NCBI RefSeq assembly: GCF_001544135.1 | Contig: NZ_BCPV01000002.1 | Coordinates: 62,001-126,000 of the forward strand | Length of the DNA stretch: 64,000 bases | Reading direction: 5' to 3' | Source: Geobacillus zalihae NBRC 101842 | GTDB taxonomy: Bacteria; Bacillota; Bacilli; Bacillales; Anoxybacillaceae | Shown: positions 42,330 to 50,179 of the stretch, piece by piece | How the letters are laid out: each line of letters begins with the position of its first letter | Position numbering within the stretch: the stretch's first letter is position 1 | Program-made: the position numbers and the translations under genes | Notes under the pieces: model-generated | Told to the model about the DNA's origin: nothing | Database searches by the model: none | What the model saw: only the letters and a program-made list of their open reading frames with translations

Positions 42330-43451
42330 ATGCCGACTCGCCCGTTCGCTTGGCTGCGCCATCCGCTTCAGTATGCCTACCGCTCCTTTTTGTACCGCCA
42401 TCCGGTCCGCCTCGCCGATGACGGCCTGCTTCGCCGGATGGCCGCCCGCACAACTGTCCCGACTGACGGACCGCTCAGCGCGGAAGAAAAGAGCATTGTT
42501 GCCGCCATTCGTCGGAAAACGGCGGAACATAACCGCAACAATGTGACGCGCACCGCCGCCTACTTAGCGTTTTTTGAGCGCCATCGGGAAATTCATTGGG
42601 CGTTTTTAGCCCATCTCGTCTCGCGCAACGGCGGTTGGAACATGACGGATTTGCGCGGCGGCCTTCTTCCGTTTTTGCTGCCGGAACAAATCATTGCACC
42701 CCTTTTTTTGTTTTTGGAGCGCGCCAATGCCCTCATTTTTCATGATGCCTATCCGCAGCTTCTGCTGTACGAAGAAAGCAAACGGAGGGAGACGCCGCTG
42801 TTTCATTTGTTGCCGGCGCTAGCGGTGTCTTCGTTTATGAAGCCGATGTGGGAACATTTTTGGGAAACGGGGAATGCCGCGCTTCTTACGGTTGCTCTGA
42901 TCATCAACGAGCAGCAGTACATCCAGCTTCGCGTCATCGAACATCCGTTTTTCCGCACCCGCGTGCTGTCAAGCTGGCCGTTTATTGTCGAGCAATGGCT
43001 CGGGTTCAACGATGTGCTCATCCCATATGCCAAAGGCCGCCGCGTAGCGCTTGCCGGAACGACCGTGCGCGATTTCGCCGACGTCCACCACCGCATCCAT
43101 ATAGGCAAAACGCTGTACAGTCTGCTGCTGTTTGACGCCCGGCTGTTTCGCGGCGCCTGCCGCTTTGCCCGCTGCGTCCCCCACAGCGGCTCACGCGCCG
43201 ACTTCTGGCCGCAATCGTTCGCTGAAACGCCTGATGGGCGCCGCTTTTACAGCCCCCGCCTTGAGGAAGCTTGGCCGGATCTTGCGCACCCGTTCCACGA
43301 TCATCGCGATTGGTTCACCGATGAGGCGATCATGCAGACGCTTGAAACGCTCCCGCTTCCGGCCTCGGGCGACATGACCAGCCGCTACGAGCGGCATTTG
43401 GCCATGATGAAAACAGCCGCCATCGCGGCGGCCAAATCAACTTCATCATAA
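42330..43451 (+). CDS. DUF2515 (YppC-like) protein
   Basis: A 373-aa protein of the DUF2515 family. NNVTRTAAYLAFFERHREIHWAFLAHLVSRNGGWNMTDL is the conserved N-terminal block; a Trp/Phe-rich central region (LFHLLPALAVSSFMKPMWEHFW) and HDHRDWFTDEAI near the end complete it. AAAGGAGAG precedes the ATG at 42330. Function unknown. It is inserted, on the opposite strand, between yodL and yozD. Confidence 0.78.
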   Translation: MPTRPFAWLRHPLQYAYRSFLYRHPVRLADDGLLRRMAARTTVPTDGPLSAEEKSIVAAIRRKTAEHNRNNVTRTAAYLAFFERHREIHWAFLAHLVSRNGGWNMTDLRGGLLPFLLPEQIIAPLFLFLERANALIFHDAYPQLLLYEESKRRETPLFHLLPALAVSSFMKPMWEHFWETGNAALLTVALIINEQQYIQLRVIEHPFFRTRVLSSWPFIVEQWLGFNDVLIPYAKGRRVALAGTTVRDFADVHHRIHIGKTLYSLLLFDARLFRGACRFARCVPHSGSRADFWPQSFAETPDGRRFYSPRLEEAWPDLAHPFHDHRDWFTDEAIMQTLETLPLPASGDMTSRYERHLAMMKTAAIAAAKSTSS

Positions 43452-43462
43452 AACGACGAGGA

Positions 43463-43642
43463 CTACTCCCCATCGATGTCAATCTCTTCATCGATGATGC
43501 ATTTTTCAAGCAAATAGTCAAACGTAATATCCGCGAGCTCCTCAAGCTCCTCTTGCGTTGGCACAAAGCCGCGGCGGATGAGTTCTTGGTAAAAAAACTC
43601 AGCGATTTCTTCCGTATCGATAATCACTTCAATTTCCTTCAC
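43463..43642 (-). CDS. yozD: YozD-like small acidic protein
   Basis: A 59-aa protein reading MKEIEVIIDTEEIAEFFYQE, then LEELADITFDYLLEKCIIDEE, as in B. subtilis YozD. The start is a GTG at 43642 behind GGGGGCGAGATGCG. Position near yodL, yodN and yozE supports the assignment. Function unknown. Confidence 0.75.
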   Translation of the reverse strand: MKEIEVIIDTEEIAEFFYQELIRRGFVPTQEELEELADITFDYLLEKCIIDEEIDIDGE

Positions 43643-43706
43643 CGCATCTCGCCCCCTTTGTAATGTTGTATGTCGCCGCCTTCCGTTTTATGTCAAAAAT
43701 CATGTT

Positions 43707-43736
43707 GTACTATTTTTTCAGTCTCCCCCATACATA
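43707..43736 (+). promoter_or_regulatory. Candidate sigma-E promoter of the 40-aa gene
   Basis: GTACTATT, 14 bases, CATACATA, about 37 bases before the ATG at 43773. Spacing and -10 fit the mother-cell sigma-E pattern. Confidence 0.4.
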
Positions 43737-43772
43737 TGTACCAACAAAACAAAAAACACGGAGGCGGACAAA

Positions 43773-43895
43773 ATGGACAAATTCACTGCGATCGATAAAA
43801 TGATGGAAACAGTTGTCAATGGATTGGGCGCGATCGTCATTTTCGCCGGCATTCCTTATTTTCTTTTTATTCTTTATCAATTTCTATCCTGGTGA
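43773..43895 (+). CDS. 40-aa single-helix membrane peptide
   Basis: MDKFTAIDKMMETVVNGLGA is followed by IVIFAGIPYFLFILYQFLSW, one transmembrane helix. CGGAGGCGG lies six bases before the ATG. The last 19 bases overlap the convergent yodN gene. If the sigma-E-like promoter is real it is made in the sporulating mother cell. Confidence 0.65.
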   Translation: MDKFTAIDKMMETVVNGLGAIVIFAGIPYFLFILYQFLSW

Positions 43896-44521
43896 TCGGC
43901 GATTGTCCGCAAACGTTTTACAACTGTTTCCATCATCCGTTGGTACTGTTCATCGCCGAACCATTCATATAACGCTTTATAATCGTTGTACATGTCAAGG
44001 AGCTCGTCGACCGACGGCCCTTTCTCTCCGTTGTCGGCCGGCGGCAATAGAAGCGACGCTTTCACCGGCGCGGCGATGACAATATCTTGCACGAGCGTAA
44101 TAGACGTCTCCTCTCCGTCGGCAAGCGGAATGATGTCTTCCAGATGGACTTCAATCTCCCAACCATCCATCAGCCGTTTCAATTCGTAAATCGTCTCTTC
44201 CCATCCTTCCCCGTAGTAGCGGTAAATTTCTGTCCGCACCCCAACAATTTTGAACAAATGGCCGCCATAATCGCGGACGCGGACAATTTCGCCAAGAAAA
44301 AACGGCAACTCAATTTCAATCTCTTCCGCGATCCATAAATCACCCGCAAACTCAGACAATAAAATGAGCGCTTGCTCGGCAAACAAGCTATGGCCATGGT
44401 TGATTTCGTATAAAAACACACCGTCAATCTGCTGAATATCGGTGATCGTTCCGACCGTTCCGTACAATGTATTGACGACGATGTCGCCGACGGAAAATTT
44501 CGGGCGTTTCGGCGCGCTCAT
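43877..44521 (-). CDS. yodN: YodN-like protein
   Basis: A 214-aa soluble protein with an N-terminal beta-rich part (KFSVGDIVVNTLYGTVGTITDI and FFLGEIVRVRDYGGHLFKIVGV, two KOW/SH3-like units) and a helical C-terminus. Named from size and from its position between yozD and yozE as in B. subtilis. GGGGGGAGAGG precedes the ATG. Function unknown. Confidence 0.65.
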   Translation of the reverse strand: MSAPKRPKFSVGDIVVNTLYGTVGTITDIQQIDGVFLYEINHGHSLFAEQALILLSEFAGDLWIAEEIEIELPFFLGEIVRVRDYGGHLFKIVGVRTEIYRYYGEGWEETIYELKRLMDGWEIEVHLEDIIPLADGEETSITLVQDIVIAAPVKASLLLPPADNGEKGPSVDELLDMYNDYKALYEWFGDEQYQRMMETVVKRLRTIADHQDRN

Positions 44522-44616
44522 TGGCCTCTCCCCCCTTTTGGAACAAATGGTTAGTATAGTATATGCATGCCAAGAAGGGTGGACACCTGCAACCGCGCGG
44601 AAAAAAGCTATTTGAA

Positions 44617-44646
44617 AGCGCTCCCAATTTATGAAATGGGAACGCT
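44617..44646 (-). terminator. Terminator of yozE
   Basis: AGCGTTCCCA and TGGGAGCGCT arms (one G-T pair) with a ten-base loop, then a moderately T-rich minus strand. Confidence 0.6.
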
Positions 44647-44653
44647 CCCTTAG

Positions 44654-44872
44654 TTATGCTTCATGCAAAAATTGCTCCCATAGCTCATCAAACACAACCA
44701 TACTTTCCAAATAGTCACCGTTAAGCTCCAAATAGCCGCTCAGTTCTTCATAGTCCGTCGACCCTTTTGGAAAGCTGTGGTCTTCATACGCTCCGTTCGC
44801 AAACCGGACGACCGGATCTTCCTGGTGTCCATGGCGGAAGCGCAGCAAGTAACGGTAGAATGACTTTGCCAT
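44654..44872 (-). CDS. yozE: YozE-like UPF0346 protein
   Basis: A 72-aa SAM-like helical protein: KSFYRYLLRFRHGHQEDPVV, RFANGAYEDHSFPKGSTDYEEL, SGYLELNGDYLESMVVFDELW. ATG 44872 lies behind GAGGATGGGGGAC. Unknown function; conserved in bacilli next to yodN. Confidence 0.88.
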   Translation of the reverse strand: MAKSFYRYLLRFRHGHQEDPVVRFANGAYEDHSFPKGSTDYEELSGYLELNGDYLESMVVFDELWEQFLHEA

Positions 44873-45195
44873 GTCCCCCATCCTCTTCCTTTCCTTTTGT
44901 TGCTATTATAATGAGCTTTTGGCTGTTTGTGAAGCCTTTTTTTCGCCGCTTGTATTCCCATCGTACGCGTCGGGTTGGCTTTTCATGCCAAAAAAGCGCG
45001 TCAAACGGCGCAATAGGGGTTCAATCCGCTTTTCTCGTCAGAGCATAGGCAGGCCAAGTCCACCGTCTTATCATGCGCTCCGCTTCTCGCCAAGGCTTGC
45101 GATGCGCCATCGTGGCGTCCCATCTGAAACCGCATGGCGCCTCCCATGCCTCCCGCTTCGCTAGGTCTTGTCCTCGGTGAGCGCACATACAAAAA
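44873..45195. other. Gap without a recognisable gene
   Basis: 323 bases between yozE and bioB. A yozE promoter is expected near 44900-44950. The rest has short overlapping frames on both strands with no ribosome binding site or motif. Confidence 0.4.
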
Positions 45196-45214
45196 GCCGC
45201 CATCTTCCGGCGGC
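45196..45214 (-). terminator. Terminator of bioB
   Basis: GCCGCC, seven bases, GGCGGC followed by TTTTTG on the minus strand, six bases after the stop. Confidence 0.8.
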
Positions 45215-45219
45215 ATCGT

Positions 45220-46221
45220 TCATGATACGACTCCGGCTTGCGGAGCCGGGGCAAATTCGATTTCAAACCCAAGATCCCCAAGCATTTGATAATCGGCTGA
45301 CTTTTCTTGCCCGGCGGTCGTCAAATAGTCGCCGACAAAAATCGAGTTGGCGGCATACAGGCCAAGCGGCTGAAGTGAGCGCAAATTCACTTCTCGCCCG
45401 CCGGCGATGCGGATTTCTTTGGTTGGATTCATATAGCGAAAAAGGGCCAGCACCTTCAAACAGTAACGCGGGTTTAATTCGTTCGTGCCAGCCAGCGGCG
45501 TGCCGTCGATCGCATGCAAAAAGTTGACTGGAATGGAATCGGCGTCAAGCGCCCGCAAACTGCGCGCCATATCGACGACATCCTGCTTCGTTTCTTTCAT
45601 GCCGATGATGACGCCGGAACAAGGCGAAAGACCAGCTTCTTTCACCGTTTCCACCGTCCGCACCCGGTCGTCGTATGTATGGGACGTCGTAATGTTCGGA
45701 TGGTGCTGTTTTGACGTGTTAATGTTATGATTGTAGCGATCGACTCCCGCCTCTTTCAGCCGCGCCGCCTGCTCCGGCTTTAAGATCCCAAGGCAGGCGC
45801 ACACTTTCAGCCCGAACCGCTCTTTAATTTCCTTGACCGCAGACACAACGGTGTCGATCTCTTTATCGCTCGGCCCGCGGCCGCTGGCGACGATGCAGTA
45901 CGTCCCAATGCGCAAACGGTGTGCTTCTTCCGCGCCGCGCAACAACGTCTCTTTGTCGACCATTTTATATGTTTTCACCGGCGCCGTCGATACGGCGGAC
46001 TGCGAACAGTAGCCGCAGTTTTCCGGACAGAGGCCGGATTTGGCGTTGATGATCATGTTCAGCTTCACTTTGTTTCCATAATAGGCGGAGCGAATCCGGT
46101 ACGCCCCTTGCAGCAAAAGGAGCAACTCCTCATCCGGACAATCCAATATCGCCAATGCTTCCTCATCGGTCAGCTCGTGGCCTCCCAACACTTGCTCGGC
46201 CAACACCAGCCAGTTTGCCAT
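45220..46221 (-). CDS. bioB: Biotin synthase BioB
   Basis: A 333-aa radical-SAM enzyme that inserts sulfur into dethiobiotin. CPENCGYC (Cys 65, 69, 72) binds the 4Fe-4S cluster; YNHNINTS, HTYDDRVRTVETVKEAG and the Arg/Cys residues for the 2Fe-2S cluster are present. No other bio gene is next to it. The upstream promoter overlaps a BirA-like site. Biotin is needed by the yng carboxylase encoded in the same window. Confidence 0.95.
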   Translation of the reverse strand: MANWLVLAEQVLGGHELTDEEALAILDCPDEELLLLLQGAYRIRSAYYGNKVKLNMIINAKSGLCPENCGYCSQSAVSTAPVKTYKMVDKETLLRGAEEAHRLRIGTYCIVASGRGPSDKEIDTVVSAVKEIKERFGLKVCACLGILKPEQAARLKEAGVDRYNHNINTSKQHHPNITTSHTYDDRVRTVETVKEAGLSPCSGVIIGMKETKQDVVDMARSLRALDADSIPVNFLHAIDGTPLAGTNELNPRYCLKVLALFRYMNPTKEIRIAGGREVNLRSLQPLGLYAANSIFVGDYLTTAGQEKSADYQMLGDLGFEIEFAPAPQAGVVS

Positions 46222-46253
46222 CTCTCCTCTCCCCTTTCCATATCATTACATTT

Positions 46254-46305
46254 ATCGTAACGGACCAGCCGCATATTTGTCAACTATATTTTCATTTCAG
46301 TTTAC
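46254..46305 (-). promoter_or_regulatory. bioB promoter with probable BirA operator
   Basis: On the minus strand TTGACA (46278-46283), 18 bases, TACGAT (46254-46259). Overlapping the -35 is the inverted repeat GTAAACT, 13 bases, AGTTGAC (46279-46305), the arm type seen in Firmicute BirA sites. Biotinylated BirA would block the promoter. Confidence 0.6.
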
Positions 46306-46339
46306 TTTTTAATCCGTCCCCAGGCAGACAGCAAAAAAA

Positions 46340-46363
46340 CAGGCCCCCGTTTGAAGGGGCCTG
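46340..46363 (-). terminator. Terminator of the FAD oxidoreductase pseudogene
   Basis: CAGGCCCC and GGGGCCTG arms with an eight-base loop followed by TTTTTTT on the minus strand, 16 bases after the stop. Confidence 0.85.
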
Positions 46364-46378
46364 CCCTCGGTTCCTCAC

Positions 46379-47835
46379 CTAATGCGTCAATTTCTCGACG
46401 ATATCGCGGGCGATCCAGACGCCGCAGGCGCTCGCCTGCGCAAGGCCGCGCGTAATGCCGGCGCCGTCGCCGCCGACATACAACCCGGCGATTTCGGTTT
46501 CAAAGCGGTCGTTCAGTTTCGGACGTGCCGAATAAAACTTCGCTTCCACCCCATAAAAGAGCGTATGCTCAGAGGCAAGCCCCGGAGTAACATGGTTGAG
46601 CGCTTCCGTCATTTCGATCAAGCTTTTCATCGTGTTGTACGGCAAAACGAGGCCTAAATCGCCCGGCACCGCTTCTTTTAGCGTCGGTTCGATGAACCCT
46701 TCTTTGATTCGCTTTTCCGTCGATCGCCGTCCTTTTAAAATGTCGCCGTATTTTTGCACGATGATGCCGCCGTTCGACAAGGCGTTCGCCAGCCGGGAAA
46801 TTTCATGGGCGTATTCGTTCGGCTTGTCAAACGGATCGGAAAACTTATGTGAAACAAGAAGGGCAAAGTTCGTGTTGTTGCTGCCGAGCTTTGGATCTTT
46901 GTACGCATGGCCGTTGGCGAGCATGATGCCGGAATGGTTTTCGACGACGACATGTCCGGACGGGTTGCTGCAAAACGTGCGCACTTGCGTCCCAACCGAC
47001 GTGTTGAAAATGAATTTCCCTTCATACAGATGTTCGTTAATTTCTTGCATGACGATGTTCGATGTTTCCACGCGCACTCCGATGTTAACCTGATTGTTGA
47101 TCATCCGCAAACGGCGCTTGCGCAAGATTTTGCTCAGCCAAACCGAGCCATCGCGCCCCGGAGCGATGACGACTTTTTCCGCTGTCAACGTTTCGCCGTT
47201 TTTCAGCACAACGCCTTTCACTCGATGGCCGCTCTCCGTCCGCTCGGTCACGATATCATCCACTTCCGTTGTAAAGCGCATCGCAATCCGCTCGCGCAAA
47301 TATTCAAAAATGCTTTGACTCTTCACCACAACATGTACTTGACAAGCAATACGGTTTCCTGCACAAAGATGTGCAAAAATCACTGATTTGTTGATTTTCC
47401 CTCACAAGCGTAAATAGGGTATGTTCAGAAAAAATCAAGTACAACTTTTGGTGAAGAGCCAATGATTTTCAAAATTTCCAAATTTTGCTCTGTACCCAAA
47501 TGGCGGACGTACGCGCGCAATAGCTTCAGCCCGGCCGCATAGGCGCGCCGCTCGATCTCTTTCACTTTATCCGTCATCGGGTCGGTGATCGATGTCGTCG
47601 CTCCGTGCTTCAAGTTGATCTCATCGACATAGCGGATGAGCTCAAGTACGGTCGAAGCCGGCAAATAGTCGGTCATCCAGCCGCCGAATTCGCTCGTGAT
47701 ATTGAATTTGCCGTCCGAATACGCCCCCGCTCCGCCGAATCCATTCGTGATCGAACAGGCCGGCACGCAGCCGGCATAGTCTTTTTTGCCGGCCGGCCCG
47801 GCGCCGACCACGATCACATCGTAATGATTGTTCAT
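46379..47835 (-). pseudogene. FAD-dependent oxidoreductase (COG2509 type), broken twice
   Basis: The N-terminal piece (from ATG 47835 behind GGGGGATGGATC) reads HYDVIVVGAGPAG and then jumps to KKDYAGCVPACSITNGFGG; intact relatives have about 45 residues between these points, so an in-frame deletion removed part of the FAD domain. After EQNLEILKII at 47469 a 144-bp insertion brings a stop; the frame resumes at 47308 with FEYLRERIAMRF and runs to the normal C-terminus (GLYVGGDGAGITRGLAQASACGVWIARDIVEK). Removing the insertion and one target copy restores EILKIIFEYLRE in frame. Promoter and terminator are still intact. Confidence 0.85.
47317..47460. mobile_element. 144-bp non-autonomous insertion, ISL3-like
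   Basis: Terminal inverted repeats GACTCTTCACCACAACATG... (left) and, on the other strand, GGCTCTTCACCAAAAGTTG..., both continuing TACTTGA, about 26 bp with four mismatches. Flanked by AATGCTTT (47309-47316) and AATGATTT (47461-47468), an 8-bp duplication with one difference. GGCTCTTCNNCA-type ends and 8-bp duplications are features of ISL3-family elements. No coding capacity. Confidence 0.8.
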
Positions 47836-47868
47836 GATCCATCCCCCATTTCCCATGTTCCATTCGAA

Positions 47869-47945
47869 AGTATACGGAACATTTGGCAGTTCGTCAAGAA
47901 AAATACGAACTTTCTTGCCGAATATAACGAAAAACGTTCGATATA
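47869..47945. promoter_or_regulatory. Minus-strand promoter and PurR-type operator
   Basis: For the FAD gene: TTGACG (47892-47897), 17 bases, TATACT (47869-47874) on the minus strand. Adjacent are two inverted PurBox-like 14-mers: AAATACGAACTTTC (47901-47914) and, on the other strand, TATATCGAACGTTT (47932-47945), 17 bases apart, the canonical spacing for Bacillus PurR. The second box overlaps TATAAT (47942-47947), a possible -10 for the plus-strand gene at 48014. Confidence 0.6.
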
Positions 47946-48013
47946 ATAGAGAGTTGTATAAAGCCAAAAAAATTGGTATGGTGGTAGAGAATGAATAGCG
48001 GGGAGGGAAAGGG

Positions 48014-48607
48014 ATGCGTTTTTTCGTGAAACATTTTCTAAACGGCATGCTGACGATCGTGCCAATTTTACTCGCCGTCTATGTGTGCTACAAAGTGTTC
48101 ACCGTTTTGGATGGGCTGCTTGGCCAATACGTCCGTCCGTATTTGGATGGCCGCTACATTCCCGGCCTAGGCCTATTGGCGACTGTCGCGCTGATTACCG
48201 TCTGCGGTTGGCTGTCGACGCAATACGTAAGCGGCCGCCTCATTCGACTGATCGACCGGTTGCTTGAAAGCATTCCCTTGATGAAAACGGTTTATTCCGT
48301 CACCAAAGATACAATCGCTTCCTTCGTCGGGGAAAAACGATCGTTTTCGCAAGTTGTGCTCGTTACAATGCCAGAAAGCGGCTGGAAATGCCTCGGCTTC
48401 ATGTCGATGGAAGATGTCGGCGCTTGGCACGATCCTCTCGCCGACTACGTCGCCGTCTATATCCCGCAGGCGTTTCAAGTCGCCGGGTTCACCCTGCTCG
48501 TCCCGAAAGAGCAAGTGGAAGTCGTCGACATCTCGCCGGAAGAGGCGATGAAATTCATCCTCTCCGGCGGTGTGGCCGTCCGAAAGCAAAAGCGGCTGCC
48601 CCAATGA
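48014..48607 (+). CDS. DUF502 family membrane protein
   Basis: A 197-aa protein with two N-terminal helices (about 10-32 and 52-72) and a soluble domain. RFFVKHFLNGMLTIVPILLAVYV, IPLMKTVYSVTKDTIASF and YIPQAFQVAGFTLLVPKEQVEVVDISPEEAMKFILSGGV are the DUF502 signatures. GGGGAGGGAAAGGG precedes the ATG. Function unknown. It may share the PurR site with the divergent FAD gene. Confidence 0.85.
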   Translation: MRFFVKHFLNGMLTIVPILLAVYVCYKVFTVLDGLLGQYVRPYLDGRYIPGLGLLATVALITVCGWLSTQYVSGRLIRLIDRLLESIPLMKTVYSVTKDTIASFVGEKRSFSQVVLVTMPESGWKCLGFMSMEDVGAWHDPLADYVAVYIPQAFQVAGFTLLVPKEQVEVVDISPEEAMKFILSGGVAVRKQKRLPQ

Positions 48608-48649
48608 CAGGGCAGCCGTTCGCATGGCCATCCAAAACGCGCGTGGCCG

Positions 48650-49588
48650 TCAAAAGTATCGCTTTTTCCAAAAGATGTACGCCGTCACCGCTGACAGTGA
48701 ACCGGCGAGCGCCATCGCGATCAAAAAGGCGTACGGAGAGTGTTGGTACGGAATCGGTACGTTCATGCCGTAGAAACTCGCCACCATCGTCGGCAGCGAA
48801 ATGACGATCGTAATAGCCGTCAAAAACTTCATCACAATGTTTAAGTTGTTTGAGATGACCGAAGCGAACGCGTCCATCATGCCGCTTAAAATGCTGCTGT
48901 ATACTTCGGCCATTTCAATCGCCTGCTTGTTTTCAATAATGACGTCCTGCAGCAAATCCTGGTCATCTTCGTACATGCGCAAATAATTGAGGCGCATGAG
49001 CCGCTCCATGACGATGTTGTTCGCCTTCAGCGACGTCATGAAATACACTAAGCTTTTTTCCATGCTGAGAAGCGAAAACAGCTCCTTGTTTTTCATCGAT
49101 TGGTGCAATTCTTTTTCGATTTCGCTCGTCCGCCGATTGATTTGCTTCAAGTAGCGCAAATAATACGTTGAAATCATGTACAGCATTTGCAACGCAAACC
49201 GCGTCTTCATAAACGTGTAAAAGTTTTTGATTTTGTTTTTGGAGAATTCTTCGAAAATCGGATTCTCCTGCAAGCAAACCGTAATAAAACACGTGTTCGT
49301 AATGATCATGCCGATCGGAATCGTCTCGTAAATCGGGCCGTCCACTTCATCATGGGCGACAATCGGAATGTCGACGATAATGAGCACATGGTTGTCTTCC
49401 TTTTCGACGCGCGACCGCTCCTCGTCATCCAACGCGTCTTTGATCGAATCGATCGGAATGTCCAAATGGTGGGCGATGTAGCGAATTTCGTCTTCCGTCG
49501 GGGCAACGAGATTGATCCAGCAGCCATTTTCAATATGATCGATTTCGCGCATTTTGCCGCTGGCATCGGACAAATACATTTTCATCAT
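48650..49588 (-). CDS. CorA-family magnesium transporter, YfjQ-like
   Basis: A 312-aa CorA protein: cytoplasmic domain, long stalk helices, two C-terminal helices separated by YGMNVPIP (about 273-280). It is of the shorter CorA II branch and diverged from the corA at 35.5 kb. The start is ATG 49588 (or 49585) behind AAGGAGGAAGGATG. An unusual leader with an upstream frame and a long-range stem precedes it. Probable role is Mg2+ uptake. Confidence 0.87.
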   Translation of the reverse strand: MMKMYLSDASGKMREIDHIENGCWINLVAPTEDEIRYIAHHLDIPIDSIKDALDDEERSRVEKEDNHVLIIVDIPIVAHDEVDGPIYETIPIGMIITNTCFITVCLQENPIFEEFSKNKIKNFYTFMKTRFALQMLYMISTYYLRYLKQINRRTSEIEKELHQSMKNKELFSLLSMEKSLVYFMTSLKANNIVMERLMRLNYLRMYEDDQDLLQDVIIENKQAIEMAEVYSSILSGMMDAFASVISNNLNIVMKFLTAITIVISLPTMVASFYGMNVPIPYQHSPYAFLIAMALAGSLSAVTAYIFWKKRYF

Positions 49589-49607
49589 CTGGCATCCTTC
49601 CTCCTTT

Positions 49608-49742
49608 TCACGCGAGGAAGGCGGCGCCTCTTCCTTTCCGTCCGGAGCCCGTTTTCGTATGATGAGCAGCCGGCAAGAAAAGGAACAGGCCGCGTTCCCC
49701 GCTATATTCCGGTTCCGGTTCGTTCGGGCTTGAACTACTCAT
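49608..49742 (-). CDS. Candidate 44-codon leader peptide of the second corA
   Basis: Begins MSSSSPNEPEPEYSGERG and stops 19 bases before corA. Alternating Glu-Pro codons (NEPEPEY) resemble the acidic/proline stretch of the enterobacterial mgtA leader peptide MgtL, where such residues destabilise ribosomes at low Mg2+. The start codon sits inside one arm of a long-range hairpin. AAAGGAG is 14 bases upstream, further than ideal, so translation is unproven. Confidence 0.35.
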   Translation of the reverse strand: MSSSSPNEPEPEYSGERGLFLFLPAAHHTKTGSGRKGRGAAFLA

Positions 49743-49752
49743 ATACGAAAAC
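49651..49752 (-). promoter_or_regulatory. Long-range hairpin in the corA leader
   Basis: GTTTTCGTATATGAG (minus strand, 49752-49738) can pair with CTCATCATACGAAAAC (49666-49651) with a single bulged base, enclosing about 70 bases that contain further GC-rich repeats. The 5' arm holds the ATG of the candidate leader peptide. Confidence 0.55.
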
Positions 49753-49828
49753 GCCACTCCTTTCGAAAAAGATATCCCTCAAGTAATGATAGCGCGGACC
49801 GGCCCGTTTGTATAGTAGGTGCCATAAA

Positions 49829-49852
49829 AAAAGCAGCCTACTGGCTACTTTA
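49829..49852 (-). terminator. Terminator downstream of the 48-aa gene
   Basis: AGTAGCC, short loop, GGCTGCT (one G-T pair) then TTTTTTT on the minus strand. A weaker hairpin GCGATG/CATCGC lies at 49865-49882, closer to the stop at 49902. Confidence 0.65.
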
Positions 49853-49901
49853 TTCACAAAACAGCGCGATGTTCAACCATCGCCCGTTCGATTCGGCTTT
49901 T

Positions 49902-50048
49902 TTATTCGCTCGATGGCGTCGTGTTGAAAAAATCAGGCGCTTGTTTGCCCGTTTGCCGGCTGTCCGAGCGGCGCGGATGCTTTTCATTGCTTTTCCCCAT
50001 CAGTCCGTCGGATTCGTAGCTGAGCGGAAACGTCCGCTTTTTGCCCAC
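49902..50048 (-). CDS. 48-aa hydrophilic protein of unknown function
   Basis: From a GTG at 50048 behind GAAGGGGGTGAGG: MGKKRTFPLSYESDGLMGKS, then NEKHPRRSDSRQTGKQAPDF and FNTTPSSE. Basic, no hydrophobic segment, composition of small spore-former proteins. Followed by one or two terminators. Confidence 0.6.
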   Translation of the reverse strand: MGKKRTFPLSYESDGLMGKSNEKHPRRSDSRQTGKQAPDFFNTTPSSE

Positions 50049-50179
50049 CGCCCTCACCCCCTTCGCTTTTACTGTTTGCCGCCAGCCAGCGTTTTACTCC
50101 AACCGATGAAAACAAGGACACCGCCACTTTATGGAAAGCGTTTTATCCTAAAATTGTCAGCTAATGTTCACACAATCGT

